Assembly (NCBI GenBank): GCA_046482735.1
Contig: JAWOEL010000080.1
Coordinates: 45,871 to 109,870 of the forward strand
DNA: 64,000 nt
DNA from: JAQICB01 sp046482735
GTDB taxonomy: Bacteria > Bacteroidota > Bacteroidia > Bacteroidales > UBA1715
Direction of reading: 5' to 3'
Below, piece after piece: positions 62,775 to 64,000 of this stretch. Below the pieces are notes generated by a model. It made no database searches and was not told where the DNA came from. It saw nothing but the letters and a program-made list of their open reading frames with translations. Within the stretch, counting starts at the first letter, position 1. Every line of letters starts with the position of its first letter. The translations under genes and the position numbers were made by a program.

Positions 62775-64000
<1,226 letters not shown>

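Overview
The window comes from a low-GC member of the Bacteroidota. Four things point there: a Bacteroidales-like partial 16S rRNA gene at the right edge, repeated promoters of the phylum-specific type (TTG, about 19 nt, TAnnTTTG), several type IX secretion (T9SS) proteins and cargo with type A or type B C-terminal sorting domains, and Bacteroidota-specific families (FtsL-like, DUF4290, PorP/SprF, PorZ, GlsA/GlsB-type lipid acyltransferases). No phage, integrase or insertion sequence was seen.

Layout. 1-3.9 kb: 5' part of an amidophosphoribosyltransferase gene, a hybrid kinase/response-regulator protein whose kinase part looks dead, and a membrane metallophosphoesterase. 3.9-5.7 kb: a cysteine-containing hypothetical protein, then about 0.9 kb of non-coding DNA holding an orphan three-repeat CRISPR, a tandemly duplicated ~217-bp unit carrying inverted hairpins, and the ftsZ terminator. 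5.7-21 kb: one long minus-strand dcw cluster (mraZ-rsmH-ftsL-ftsI-murE-mraY-murD-ftsW-murG-murC-ftsQ-ftsA-ftsZ) for peptidoglycan precursor synthesis and septum assembly, with a candidate MraZ operator upstream. 21.2-29 kb (plus): an aminolipid acyltransferase pair, a YgjP-type metalloprotease-like protein, a large TolB-like/outer-membrane protein and a TPR lipoprotein. 29.5-34.9 kb: a giant modular T9SS-exported adhesin. 35-39.3 kb (plus): UvrD/PcrA helicase, DUF4290 protein, MurA with Asp in place of the catalytic Cys.

39.3-48.5 kb (minus): a SprB/SprF-like operon of a 15-PKD-repeat adhesin with type B sorting domain, a PorE-like TPR/propeller/OmpA protein and a PorP/SprF protein, followed by panE and an RNase H. 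48.9-50.3 kb: rrf2-cysK with its own promoter and candidate operator. 50.6-54.2 kb: a P-type cation ATPase and a patatin-like protein. 54.4-58.2 kb: a TPP-riboswitch-controlled thiamine salvage operon (TonB receptor, PnuT-type permease, thiamine pyrophosphokinase). 58.2-60.1 kb: rpiB-lutB. 60.2-62.5 kb: PorZ-like T9SS protein. 62.6-64 kb: rRNA promoter, leader and 5' part of the 16S rRNA gene.

Taken together the window covers envelope building (dcw cluster, MurA, lipids), surface display (T9SS cargo and accessory proteins) and vitamin and cysteine metabolism. The least explained DNA is 3.9-5.6 kb, where hairpins of one family with paired changes in the arms sit beside a relic CRISPR array. 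Long stretches without genes are each described in the feature list.
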